This document shows, in pieces, positions 1 through 6,487 of a stretch of 11,018 nucleotides of DNA. The notes beneath the pieces are model-generated. The model ran no database searches. It was given only the letters and a program-made list of their open reading frames with translations, and was not told the origin of the DNA. How positions within the stretch are numbered: position 1 is the stretch's first letter; each line of letters starts with the position of its first letter. Both the position numbers and the translations under genes were made by a program. This DNA is from Chloroflexota bacterium (GTDB lineage: Bacteria; Chloroflexota; Anaerolineae; Anaerolineales; DRKV01), in contig DRKV01000033.1 of NCBI GenBank assembly GCA_011051635.1, positions 1-11,018 of the forward strand, given 5' to 3'.

Positions 1-453
1 CCCCAGCCCGACCATGAAATCGCCCAGGATGACGGTATCGCTGACCTCCTCCACGGCCTCCGCCAGGCCGGTGCGGTCCAACGCCAGGGGGACGAAGGCC
101 TGTCGGAAGTGCGGACGTCCCCCCAGGAGGGGTTCTGCCAGTTCAAAGACGCGGCGTTCCAGGGTGTGCTTCAGTCCTCGTCCGTCGCACAGCGGCGTGT
201 GATGGACATCCCGCACCAAAGAGAGAGCCGCCCGCAGGGGGTATTCGCGCCCGTCAAGGCGAATGTAGAGGTCTACCCCGCCGACGCCGAAAGCATCTAT
301 CTCGCCATCCAGTTCGGCATACAGGCGGCGCGCTTTCTCCACGTCGCCGTCCGTGCCGATGCGCTCCACCAGGACTTCTTCATCCTTGAAGCGCACCACC
401 ACCCGCTTGTCGCGGCGGGAACTTCCCAGACTGACGCTGACTGCTCGTTTCAT
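1..453 (-). CDS. Conserved protein resembling those annotated quinate 5-dehydrogenase, 3' end missing
   Basis: The first 151 codons are visible; the gene runs off the left edge. The start at 453 has a strong GGAGGAG Shine-Dalgarno 4 nt upstream. The protein opens MKRAVSVSLGSSRRDKRVVV, continues with LVERIGTDGD and an acidic DAFGVGGVDLYIRLDGREY segment, and later has LCDGRGLKHTLERRVFE. No signal peptide or membrane segment is visible. From memory this resembles a family in Chloroflexota and Deinococcota that databases label quinate 5-dehydrogenase. I see no Rossmann GxGxxG motif in the visible part, so that enzyme name should be treated with caution. It is the last minus-strand gene in the window, 94 bp after the SCP2 gene, with a stem-loop between them. 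It may therefore be a separate unit from the beta-oxidation genes. The existence of the CDS is much surer than its function. Confidence 0.72.
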   Translation of the reverse strand, partial: MKRAVSVSLGSSRRDKRVVVRFKDEEVLVERIGTDGDVEKARRLYAELDGEIDAFGVGGVDLYIRLDGREYPLRAALSLVRDVHHTPLCDGRGLKHTLERRVFELAEPLLGGRPHFRQAFVPLALDRTGLAEAVEEVSDTVILGDFMVGLG

Positions 454-482
454 GTTTCTCCTCCGCCGTACTGGCTGTACGC

Positions 483-519
483 AGAAGCGCCGAGAGCGGG
501 ACCCGCAATCGGCGCTTCT
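483..519 (-). other. Stem-loop between the SCP2 gene and the leftmost gene
   Basis: A perfect 11-bp inverted repeat (483-493 with 509-519) encloses a 15-nt loop, which itself contains GCGGG/CCCGC. On the minus strand it lies about 30 nt after the SCP2 stop codon. No run of T follows the stem, so it is not a textbook intrinsic terminator. It could be an RNA-processing or stability element, or a weak attenuator separating the two genes. The rest of the 94-bp gap (454-547) holds only the Shine-Dalgarno of the leftmost gene. Confidence 0.5.
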
Positions 520-547
520 ACCTCTTCGGTTTACGCTCTGCCAGAGT

Positions 548-877
548 TTACCCCATCTTGAAGAAACTGGTCAATTTCATCGCCAGGTTGAGGTCTCCGG
601 AGAGTTTGAGTTTGCCGTCCATGAAGGCTTTCATCCCGTTGATTTTGCCCAGCAGGACGTTCTTGAAATCCTCGGCATCGGCAGTGAGGGTCATTTTGGG
701 ATTCTCTGCCACGCCCTCAGCGACGGTACACTTGCCGTCTTTGATGGTGACGATGAAGTCGCCGCCGCCTTCGCCGGTGAGATGGTATTGGATAACGGCC
801 TCTACGCCGACGGCTTTCTCGGGGCGGAAGGCTTTTTCGTGGTTGAAGACAAGTTGTCGCGGGGTGTAGTCGGTCAT
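548..877 (-). CDS. SCP2 sterol-binding-domain protein, lipid/acyl-CoA carrier
   Basis: A 109-residue protein made of a single SCP2 (sterol carrier protein 2-like) domain. Visible family features are the YHLTGEGGGDFIVTIKDG strand region, the EGVAENPKMTLTADAEDF segment, and the C-terminal GKINGMKAFMDGKLKLSGDL helix and strand. SCP2 domains form a hydrophobic tunnel that binds fatty acyl chains or other lipids; no catalytic residue is expected. It is probably cytosolic, with no signal sequence. Its place after the thiolase gene suggests it presents acyl-CoA or lipid to the beta-oxidation enzymes, which is an inference. The start at 877 is chosen because GGAG lies 6 nt upstream. A longer reading from 931 would only translate the AAGT tandem repeat and is unlikely. 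Length fits a stand-alone SCP2 domain. Confidence 0.88.
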   Translation of the reverse strand: MTDYTPRQLVFNHEKAFRPEKAVGVEAVIQYHLTGEGGGDFIVTIKDGKCTVAEGVAENPKMTLTADAEDFKNVLLGKINGMKAFMDGKLKLSGDLNLAMKLTSFFKMG

Positions 878-889
878 AGGAAACTCCGA

Positions 890-948
890 AAGTGTGCAAG
901 TGGGAAAGTATGCAAGTTTGCAAGTGGGCAAGTATACAAGTATGAAAG
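890..948. repeat. 8-bp-period tandem repeat AAGTNNNN in the thiolase-SCP2 gap
   Basis: On the plus strand AAGT recurs at exactly 890, 898, 906, 914, 922, 930 and 938, with a partial unit at 946. The four bases between (GTGC, GGGA, ATGC, TTGC, GGGC, ATAC, ATGA) vary. The array fills the gap from just after the thiolase stop codon (956) to just before the SCP2 Shine-Dalgarno (884-887). Confidence 0.9.
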
Positions 949-955
949 GGGGCGG

Positions 956-2152
956 TCAGGGCAGGTTCTCGAAGATGCCGGCTGCGCCCATGCCGCCTCC
1001 GATGCACATGGTCACCATGCCGAAGTGGACATCGCGGCGCTTCATCTCATAGATGAGTTGGGTGGTGAGTTTGGCGCCGGTGCAGCCCAGGGGGTGACCG
1101 AGGGCAATCGCCCCGCCGTTGACGTTGGTGATTTCCTCGTTCAGCCCCAGTTCGCGGATGACGGCCAGAGATTGCGAAGCAAAGGCCTCGTTGAGTTCAA
1201 TCAGGCCGATGTCGTCGAGGGACATGCCTGTCATTTCCAGCACTTTGGGGACTGCGGCGGTAGGGCCGATACCCATTATCTCCGGCGGGACGCCCGCGGC
1301 GGTGAAGGCCACGAAGCGGGCCAGGGGCTTCAAGCCCAGGGCTTCGGCTTTGGCGCGGGACATGATGATGACGCCCGCGGCTCCGTCCGACATCTGGGAG
1401 GAGTTGCCCGCCGTGACGGTGCCGCCCTCCTTGAAGACGGCGCGCAGCCGCCCCAGGGCTTCCATGCTGGTGTCGGGGCGCGGCCCCTCGTCGCGGGCAA
1501 AGGTGAATTTGCGGGTCACGGGACGGTCGTCCGGGCCGAGTTGGGTGATTTCCACCTCCAGAGGGACAATCTCTTCATCGAAACGCCCGGATTGCACGGC
1601 ATCCGCAGCCCGCAAATTGCTGCGCAGGGCGAAGGCGTCCTGGTCTTCGCGGCTGATGCCGTATTGCTCGGCCACGTTCTCGGCGGTCAGTCCCATGCTG
1701 GTGAAGGCTTCGGGGTACTCCACGGCCAGGGAAGGCGTAGGCGCAAAGTGGAATCCGGTCATGGGAACCAGGCTCATGGATTCGACCCCTCCGGCGATGG
1801 CTGCTTCCATCTGGCCGGCCATGATGGCAAAGGCCGCGTGGGCGATGCTCTGCAAGCCGGAGGAACAGAATCGGTTGATGGTCTCGGCAGGCATGGAGAC
1901 CGGCAGCCCGGCCTCGAAGCCAATCAGACGGGCGATGTTCATGCCTTGCTGCCCTTCGGGGAAGGCGCAACCCATAATCAGGTCGTCCAGTTCGTTGGGG
2001 TCCAAGTCGCCTGCGCGTTTGAGCAGGTCGCGGATAACGGCAGCAGCCATCGTTTCGGGGCGCGTAGTTGCCAACGAGCCGCGCCGGGCCTTGCCGACAG
2101 CCGTCCGCGCCGCCGCAACGATGACGGGTTCGCGGGAAGTTGGGATGGTCAT
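956..2152 (-). CDS. fadA: Acetyl-CoA C-acyltransferase (3-ketoacyl-CoA thiolase)
   Basis: A 398-residue thiolase, normal for the family. It cleaves 3-ketoacyl-CoA with CoA to give acetyl-CoA and a shortened acyl-CoA, the last step of beta-oxidation. The nucleophilic cysteine is Cys96 in INRFCSSGLQS. The NEAF motif is at 321-324, His353 lies in GGAIALGHPLGCTGAK, and the second catalytic cysteine Cys383 lies in MCIGGGMGAAG. All catalytic residues are present. The start at 2152 has AAGGAG 6 nt upstream. The NRFCSSGLQ form and the place downstream of a FadN-type fusion fit a degradative thiolase, as in the fadN-fadA order known from Bacillus subtilis, rather than a biosynthetic acetoacetyl-CoA thiolase. 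Chain-length range cannot be read from the sequence. The four-helix-bundle gene separates it from fadN. Confidence 0.95.
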   Translation of the reverse strand: MTIPTSREPVIVAAARTAVGKARRGSLATTRPETMAAAVIRDLLKRAGDLDPNELDDLIMGCAFPEGQQGMNIARLIGFEAGLPVSMPAETINRFCSSGLQSIAHAAFAIMAGQMEAAIAGGVESMSLVPMTGFHFAPTPSLAVEYPEAFTSMGLTAENVAEQYGISREDQDAFALRSNLRAADAVQSGRFDEEIVPLEVEITQLGPDDRPVTRKFTFARDEGPRPDTSMEALGRLRAVFKEGGTVTAGNSSQMSDGAAGVIIMSRAKAEALGLKPLARFVAFTAAGVPPEIMGIGPTAAVPKVLEMTGMSLDDIGLIELNEAFASQSLAVIRELGLNEEITNVNGGAIALGHPLGCTGAKLTTQLIYEMKRRDVHFGMVTMCIGGGMGAAGIFENLP

Positions 2153-2170
2153 GGAACGCTCCTTGTGGAG

Positions 2171-2230
2171 GGTAGGGAGTTAGGGGTTAGGGGGTTAGGA
2201 ATTAGGGGGTTAGGGGTTGCGGGTTAGGGG
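2171..2230. repeat. 7/8-bp-period TTAG-rich tandem repeat upstream of the thiolase gene
   Basis: On the plus strand TTAG occurs at 2180, 2187, 2195, 2202, 2210 and 2224, with TTGC in phase at 2217 and GTAG at 2172. Steps alternate between 7 and 8 bp. Units look like GGGGTTAG, superficially telomere-like. The array occupies most of the 87-bp gap (2153-2239) between the four-helix-bundle stop and the thiolase Shine-Dalgarno. Confidence 0.88.
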
Positions 2231-2239
2231 GGTGCGAGG

Positions 2240-2662
2240 TCAGGTGCGAAGTTTGCGTTTGTGGGCTGCGATGGTGCCGACCAGGGAGGCGATGAGTTTG
2301 TTGAGTACGTCCAGGCGGCGGGTGAGGAGGTCTGCGGGCAGGGCGTGGCGGGCACGGAAGTACCAGCCCTGAGTCTCGCGGGCTTCGCCCAGGGCGATTT
2401 GCATGATGCGGAGATAATCACGCGTTCCTACGCCGCGTCCGTAAGCCTCTTCCATGTTGGCGCAGATGCTCCCGGCGCTGCGTACCAGTTGCGAGACGAT
2501 TTCGCGGGCGCGAAAGTCGCTTTTCAGGAGGAGACTGTCCAACCAGACAAGGTCGTACAGGTACATGGCCTGCCGGTAGTATTCCGAGCGCCACAGCGCG
2601 TCCCGGCGCAAACGCTCCGGCACTTCCTGAAGCCACGTCGAGAAAGATTTTTCCTCCTCCAT
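2240..2662 (-). CDS. Four-helix-bundle protein of the S23 / 23S rRNA intervening-sequence family
   Basis: About 140 residues, mostly helical. The central segment SQLVRSAGSICANMEEAYGR followed by DYLRIMQIALGEARETQGW is the hallmark of the four-helix-bundle family first found encoded in 23S rRNA intervening sequences and related to the Avd accessory protein of diversity-generating retroelements. Members form ring-like oligomers and some bind nucleic acid, but the cellular role of free-standing copies is unknown. The start at 2662 (MEEEKSF) is preferred because GGAGGT lies 6 nt upstream; the longer reading from 2701 would translate the GCAAC repeat. It sits between fadN and fadA, two genes normally adjacent, and both flanks are tandem repeats, so it looks like an inserted cassette. 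No reverse transcriptase or variable repeat is visible here, so there is no sign of a retroelement. Confidence 0.85.
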   Translation of the reverse strand: MEEEKSFSTWLQEVPERLRRDALWRSEYYRQAMYLYDLVWLDSLLLKSDFRAREIVSQLVRSAGSICANMEEAYGRGVGTRDYLRIMQIALGEARETQGWYFRARHALPADLLTRRLDVLNKLIASLVGTIAAHKRKLRT

Positions 2663-2674
2663 CACGCCACCTCC

Positions 2675-2707
2675 GCAACTTCGCAACCCGCAACTTCGCA
2701 ACCCTCA
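2675..2707. repeat. Perfect 15-bp tandem duplication built of 7+8-bp GCAAC units
   Basis: The 15-mer GCAACTTCGCAACCC occurs twice in a row (2675-2689 and 2690-2704). Internally GCAAC recurs at 2675, 2683, 2690 and 2698, steps of 8, 7 and 8 bp. It fills the whole gap between the FadN stop codon (2705-2707) and the Shine-Dalgarno of the four-helix-bundle gene (2669-2674). Confidence 0.92.
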
Positions 2708-5128
2708 ATTCCGCAGCGGTTTTCCGGTTTCCAGGAGATGCTGCATCCGCTCCTGGGTCTTTTCGTTGTGGCACAGTTCCAGGAAGGCTTCGCGCTCCAG
2801 GTCGAGGAAGTATTGCTCGTCTACCCAGGCGGGCTTGCTGAGGTCGCCGCCGGTCATCACGAAGGAAAGTTTCTCCGCAATCACGGATTCGTACTCGGTG
2901 ATTTGGCGGGCTTCCTTGAACATGTAGATGCCGACCCGCAGGGCTGCCAGAGCGTCGCGCCCGGCGGCGTACATCTTCTCCGGCACGGGCGGAGCGTAAC
3001 CGGTGGCCGCCATGTGGAGCACCTCGCGCTTAGCCTCCGCAATCAGGTGGTCGCGGTTGAAAACGATGCGGTCTGCGGGGGTCAGGATGCCCATCTCGCG
3101 GGCTTCCTGGGCGCTGGTCGCCACCTTCGCCATGCCCACCTGCTCGAAAATGCGCTGCAAGAAAGGCAGGGGGTCGGCGTTCTTCGTCTGCATGGGCGGA
3201 TTGAGGATGCGGCGCACCATTTCTTTCGTGCCGCCCCCGGCGGGGATGACCCCTGCGCCGACTTCCACCAGACCGGTATACAGTTCCGCCGCGGCCACGA
3301 CCCGGCTGGCGTGCATCGTGATTTCCGTGCCGCCGCCCAGCGTCAGGCCGGCAGGCGCGGCCACAATTGGCTTGGGGAAGTAGCGCATCCGCATGTTGAG
3401 GCCCTGCAACTTGCGGATGGCCTCATCCAGTTGCTCCCACTGCCCCATCTTGGAAGCCATGACCACCATGAAAAGGTTGGCCCCGGCGCTGAAGTTGTCG
3501 GCATCGTTGCCGATGACCAGCCCCTCGAATTCCGTCTCGGCGCGGTTCATAGCCTCGATGAGCATGTTGAAGATGTCGTCGTCGAGGGCGTTCATCTTGG
3601 TGTGGAACTCCACCGCGGCCACGCCGTCGCCCAAATCCACCAGGGCTGCGCCCGGATTTTCGGCAATCACCTTTCCGGCGGCTTTCTCCTCGCGGATGAG
3701 GATGATGTTGGCGGAACGCTTCAGGGGGCGGTACGCTTTTTCGGAGGGAGCGTACACCCCTACTTTGCGGCTGCCCTCGTACTCATAAAAGGAAGAGAAG
3801 CCCTCGGAGAGCATCTCCTCCACCCAGGGAGCGGGGGCGAAGCCCGCTTCCCGCATCTTTTGGGCGGCTTGCGCTACCCCAAGCATATCCCAGATTTCGA
3901 AAGGCCCGGCCTCGTGGGCGAAGCCCCAGCGCATGGCGTCGTCAATCGGTTTGGGGGTATCGGCAATTTCCGGGATAACGGAGGAGGCGTAGGCCAGCGA
4001 CTGGTAGGTGAGAGCGCGCACCAGCGCTCCGACCCGGTCTTCGGCGGCCAGGAGGAACTTGAGGCGCTCGCCCAGGTCTTCGATTTTGCGCGCCTTGCCA
4101 ATCGTCTCGAAGCGCGGCTTCTGGGGCGGCTCGTGCTGACGGGTTTGCAGGTTGAGCGGCCAGAACTGCTTCTTGCCGTCCTTTTTGACCTGCTTGTAGA
4201 AGCCCACTTTGGTCTTGTTGCCCAGCCAGCCTTGCTCAATCATGAAGTGAATCAGGCCGTTGGCGGCCTCGGATTGGAGATAGGGCATCGCCATCTTGTC
4301 GTGGGGGATGGCCTGCGCCAGATTGCGCCCCACATGCTCCCAGATGTCAATCCCCACCAGGTCAATCAGGCGGAAGGTGGCCGTTTTGGGGTTGCCAATC
4401 AGCGGCCCGGTGATGGCGTCCACTTCCTCGACGGTGTAGCCGTTTTCGAGGATGTAGTGCAGGGCAAACGCGCCGCTGCCGAAAGCCATCCGGTTGCCGA
4501 TGAAGTTGGGGGTGTCTTTGCAGGGGACGATTCCCTTCCCCAGACGGTACTCGCCGAAATGGGAGATGAACGCCACCACTTCGGGGAGGGTATCCTGGGT
4601 GGGAATGATTTCCAGGAGTTTGAGATAGCGGGGCGGATTGAAAAAGTGCGTCCCCAGGAAGTGCTGCCGGAAGCCCTCCGAGCGGCCTTCGGCGATGGAA
4701 CCCAGCGGGATGCCGGAGGTATTGGAGGAGACAATCGTGTGCGGCTCCCGCAGGGCGTCCAGGCGCTCCATCAGGGAACGCTTGATTTCCAGATTCTCGA
4801 TGATGACCTCAATGACCCAGTCGGCGCCGCGCATGGCGTCTTCCAGGTCGTCTTCCAGGTTGCCCACGGTAATCAGGCGGGCGCGCTCCTTGCTCATGAA
4901 ACTGGCCGGACGGGATTTGAGGGCGCGTTCCAGGCCGGCCTGCACGATGCTGTTGCGCACCTGCGGGTCTTCCAGGGTGAGGCCTTTGGCTTCCTGCTCC
5001 GGGGTGAGTTGCCGGGGCACGATATCCAGCAGCGTGACCGGGACGCCGGCGTTGGCGAGGTGGGCGGCAATCGCCGCTCCCATCGTGCCTGCGCCGATGA
5101 CCACGGCTTTGTGAACTTTGTATTTCAT
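2705..5128 (-). CDS. fadN: 3-hydroxyacyl-CoA dehydrogenase / enoyl-CoA hydratase fusion (FadN type)
   Basis: An 807-residue bifunctional beta-oxidation enzyme that would hydrate trans-2-enoyl-CoA and oxidise the resulting 3-hydroxyacyl-CoA with NAD+. The dehydrogenase half comes first: NAD-binding GAGTMG at 12-17, SSNTSG around 135-139, and catalytic His161 in GTHFFNPPR. The hydratase (crotonase) half follows from about 490: oxyanion-hole FSAGAN at 546-551 and the two acid/base glutamates Glu602 (LGGGTE) and Glu622 (LVEVGAGVIP). Both halves look catalytically intact. This domain order (dehydrogenase then hydratase) is that of Bacillus FadN; E. coli FadB has the reverse order. The start at 5128 has AGGAGG 4 nt upstream; a reading from 5197 would only translate the upstream repeat. 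Stereospecificity and chain length cannot be told from sequence. Confidence 0.94.
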   Translation of the reverse strand: MKYKVHKAVVIGAGTMGAAIAAHLANAGVPVTLLDIVPRQLTPEQEAKGLTLEDPQVRNSIVQAGLERALKSRPASFMSKERARLITVGNLEDDLEDAMRGADWVIEVIIENLEIKRSLMERLDALREPHTIVSSNTSGIPLGSIAEGRSEGFRQHFLGTHFFNPPRYLKLLEIIPTQDTLPEVVAFISHFGEYRLGKGIVPCKDTPNFIGNRMAFGSGAFALHYILENGYTVEEVDAITGPLIGNPKTATFRLIDLVGIDIWEHVGRNLAQAIPHDKMAMPYLQSEAANGLIHFMIEQGWLGNKTKVGFYKQVKKDGKKQFWPLNLQTRQHEPPQKPRFETIGKARKIEDLGERLKFLLAAEDRVGALVRALTYQSLAYASSVIPEIADTPKPIDDAMRWGFAHEAGPFEIWDMLGVAQAAQKMREAGFAPAPWVEEMLSEGFSSFYEYEGSRKVGVYAPSEKAYRPLKRSANIILIREEKAAGKVIAENPGAALVDLGDGVAAVEFHTKMNALDDDIFNMLIEAMNRAETEFEGLVIGNDADNFSAGANLFMVVMASKMGQWEQLDEAIRKLQGLNMRMRYFPKPIVAAPAGLTLGGGTEITMHASRVVAAAELYTGLVEVGAGVIPAGGGTKEMVRRILNPPMQTKNADPLPFLQRIFEQVGMAKVATSAQEAREMGILTPADRIVFNRDHLIAEAKREVLHMAATGYAPPVPEKMYAAGRDALAALRVGIYMFKEARQITEYESVIAEKLSFVMTGGDLSKPAWVDEQYFLDLEREAFLELCHNEKTQERMQHLLETGKPLRN

Positions 5129-5144
5129 GGTGCCTCCTGTGAGG

Positions 5145-5197
5145 GTACAGGGTACAGCGTACAAGGTGCGTCGCACATCGCACCCCGCGCGCCGCAC
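5145..5197. repeat. 7-bp-period GTAC/GCAC tandem repeat upstream of fadN
   Basis: On the plus strand a G(T/C)(A/G)C core recurs at 5145, 5152, 5159, 5166, 5173, 5180, 5187 and 5194, exactly every 7 bp. The core drifts from GTAC at the fadN end to GCAC at the PFK end. The array spans almost all of the 71-bp gap, from the PFK stop codon (5200-5202) to just before the fadN Shine-Dalgarno (5133-5138). Confidence 0.92.
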
Positions 5198-5199
5198 AT

Positions 5200-6366
5200 C
5201 TAATACAAGAACATCGGCTTTCCGAGCACGTCCCGCACTTTGGGGCGGTACTGCTCGGTGTCGTAGTAAGCGGTTACGTCCAGGGTTTTCTTGCCCGAGA
5301 CGACCATTTCCAGCGGGACGGTGGTGTAGATGCCCTGCTGCAAGGCCACCATGCGCCCGGTGTGCCCCATGGCGACCTGGTCGAGGGCCAGGTTGCCGAA
5401 GGAGCGCGCCACCATGCGGTCGAGGGCGTCCGGCGCACCGGAGCGCATCAGGTAGGCGGGCTGCAAGTACATGGTGTGCAGGCCGGTGTGAATCTTGATG
5501 GCCTCAGCGACCAGAAGACCGATGCCGCCCAGTTTGCGGTGTCCGTAAGCATCGGCCTCGCCGCGCTCGATGATTTCGCCGCCCAGCACAGTAGCCCCTT
5601 CGGAGATGGTCATCAGGGCGTAGCGGGAGGGGTTGCGCTCCCGGTCGGCTACCAGGAAATCAATCAAGCGCTGCATGTCGAAGGGCACTTCGGAGATGAT
5701 GGCGCGGTCTACGTCGGCCAGGTACGCCGCGAAAAGGGAAGTCTCCCCGGAGTTGCGCCCGAAGAGTTCCACAATCCCGATGCGCTCGTGAGAACCCACC
5801 GATGTGCGCAGGGAGGTGATGGCGTCAATGGAGCGCGACACGGCGGTGGAGAACCCAATGCAGTAGTCGGTGCCGAAAACGTCGTTGTCCATCGTCTTGG
5901 GGATGGCGACTACCTGAAAGCCCTCCTTGTGCAGGCGGGCGGCGTAACTGAGGGTGTCGTCGCCGCCGATGGCAATCAGGGCGTCCAGTTCCAGGTGTTC
6001 CAGCACTTTGAGGGCGTGGGGAGTAACGTCCACCGTGCCCCTGCCGGTGGGGCGGCGGTCGCTTTCGGCGATGTGGGCGGGCACGTCCTCCGGACGGACG
6101 TTGGCGGGATTGGTGCGCGATGTGTGCAGGGTGGTTCCGCCGGTGCGGTCAATCGTGCGGACGCGCTCCGGGGTCAACGGTTCGACGGAATCCTTGAGCG
6201 TCTCGGGGTCTTCGGGGTTGATGGCGACTACGGAAAGCCAGCCGCGCCGCAGTCCGATGACTTCGATATCGTGGTCCTGGGCGCGAGTGACGACGGCCTT
6301 GATGGCAACGTTCAGGCCGGGCACGTCGCCGCCTCCGGTGAGGATGCCGATTCTGCGTTTGCTCAT
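5200..6366 (-). CDS. pfp: 6-phosphofructokinase, predicted pyrophosphate-dependent
   Basis: A 388-residue phosphofructokinase, converting fructose 6-phosphate to fructose 1,6-bisphosphate. The N-terminal phosphate loop TGGGDVPGLN is at 10-19, the second phosphate loop GGDDT at 134-138, and the catalytic PKTMDND at 156-162, with Asp160 as the base. Asp137 and Lys157 occupy the places of Gly104 and Gly124 of E. coli PfkA. In the PFK family, Asp plus Lys at these positions marks pyrophosphate-dependent, reversible enzymes, while Gly/Gly marks ATP enzymes. I therefore predict PPi use; this is inference from residues. The length exceeds that of ATP-type PfkA (about 320) and suits the longer group. 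The start at 6366 has AAGGAG 9 nt upstream. It lies between beta-oxidation genes in the same direction, an unusual place for a glycolytic gene. Confidence 0.92.
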   Translation of the reverse strand: MSKRRIGILTGGGDVPGLNVAIKAVVTRAQDHDIEVIGLRRGWLSVVAINPEDPETLKDSVEPLTPERVRTIDRTGGTTLHTSRTNPANVRPEDVPAHIAESDRRPTGRGTVDVTPHALKVLEHLELDALIAIGGDDTLSYAARLHKEGFQVVAIPKTMDNDVFGTDYCIGFSTAVSRSIDAITSLRTSVGSHERIGIVELFGRNSGETSLFAAYLADVDRAIISEVPFDMQRLIDFLVADRERNPSRYALMTISEGATVLGGEIIERGEADAYGHRKLGGIGLLVAEAIKIHTGLHTMYLQPAYLMRSGAPDALDRMVARSFGNLALDQVAMGHTGRMVALQQGIYTTVPLEMVVSGKKTLDVTAYYDTEQYRPKVRDVLGKPMFLY

Positions 6367-6390
6367 GGGCCGTGTCTCCTTTGCGTTTTC

Positions 6391-6487
6391 CTCACCCCCG
6401 GCCCCTCTCCCATGTGGGAGAGGGGAGTCCGAGCCTGGACGGGGTTGAGGGTTTCTGAAACCTGTCAGGTCTGAGGGTTGAGGTTTG
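6391..6487. repeat. Palindromic intergenic repeat element between PFK and the acyl-CoA dehydrogenase
   Basis: CCCCTCTCCC (6402-6411) and GGGAGAGGGG (6416-6425) form a perfect 10-bp stem with a 4-nt loop. An outer pair, CTCACCCCC (6391-6399) with GGGGTTGAG (6441-6449), has one mismatch. A second small palindrome ACCTG-TC-AGGT lies at 6460-6470, followed by TGAGGGTTGAGGTTTG (6472-6487), where GAGG recurs 7 bp apart. CCCTCTCCC/GGGAGAGGG stems are common as dispersed intergenic repeats in several bacterial groups. No T-tract follows the stem on the minus strand, so it is not a standard terminator. With the PFK Shine-Dalgarno this accounts for the whole 121-bp gap. Confidence 0.75.

Noticed and set aside
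878..931. N-terminal extension of the SCP2 protein starting at 931
   Set aside because: It would translate the tandem repeat and lacks a Shine-Dalgarno, while the start at 877 has GGAG at 6 nt.
890..948. The AAGT array as a CRISPR array
   Set aside because: The units are 8 bp with 4-bp variable parts, far below CRISPR repeat and spacer size, and no cas gene is near.
353..2227. Open plus-strand frame of 624 codons opposite the thiolase and SCP2 genes
   Set aside because: Antisense shadow of catalytically complete genes, with no own Shine-Dalgarno or domain.
2171..2230. Telomere-like GGGGTTAG repeat
   Set aside because: It is a short, degenerate array inside an operon and shares its 7/8-bp period with arrays of unrelated sequence, so it is not telomeric.
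2261..5203. Open plus-strand frame of 980 codons opposite fadN and the four-helix-bundle gene
   Set aside because: It is the antisense of well-recognised genes; its composition is Gly/His/Val-rich with no domain, and it crosses intergenic repeats. Long antisense frames are expected in GC-rich coding DNA.
6402..6425. Strong GC-rich hairpin as a rho-independent terminator between the acyl-CoA dehydrogenase and PFK genes
   Set aside because: No T-run follows on the minus strand, and the sequence looks like a dispersed palindromic repeat.
5362..6474. Plus-strand frame of 370 codons opposite the PFK gene
   Set aside because: Antisense shadow that also runs through the palindromic intergenic repeat.
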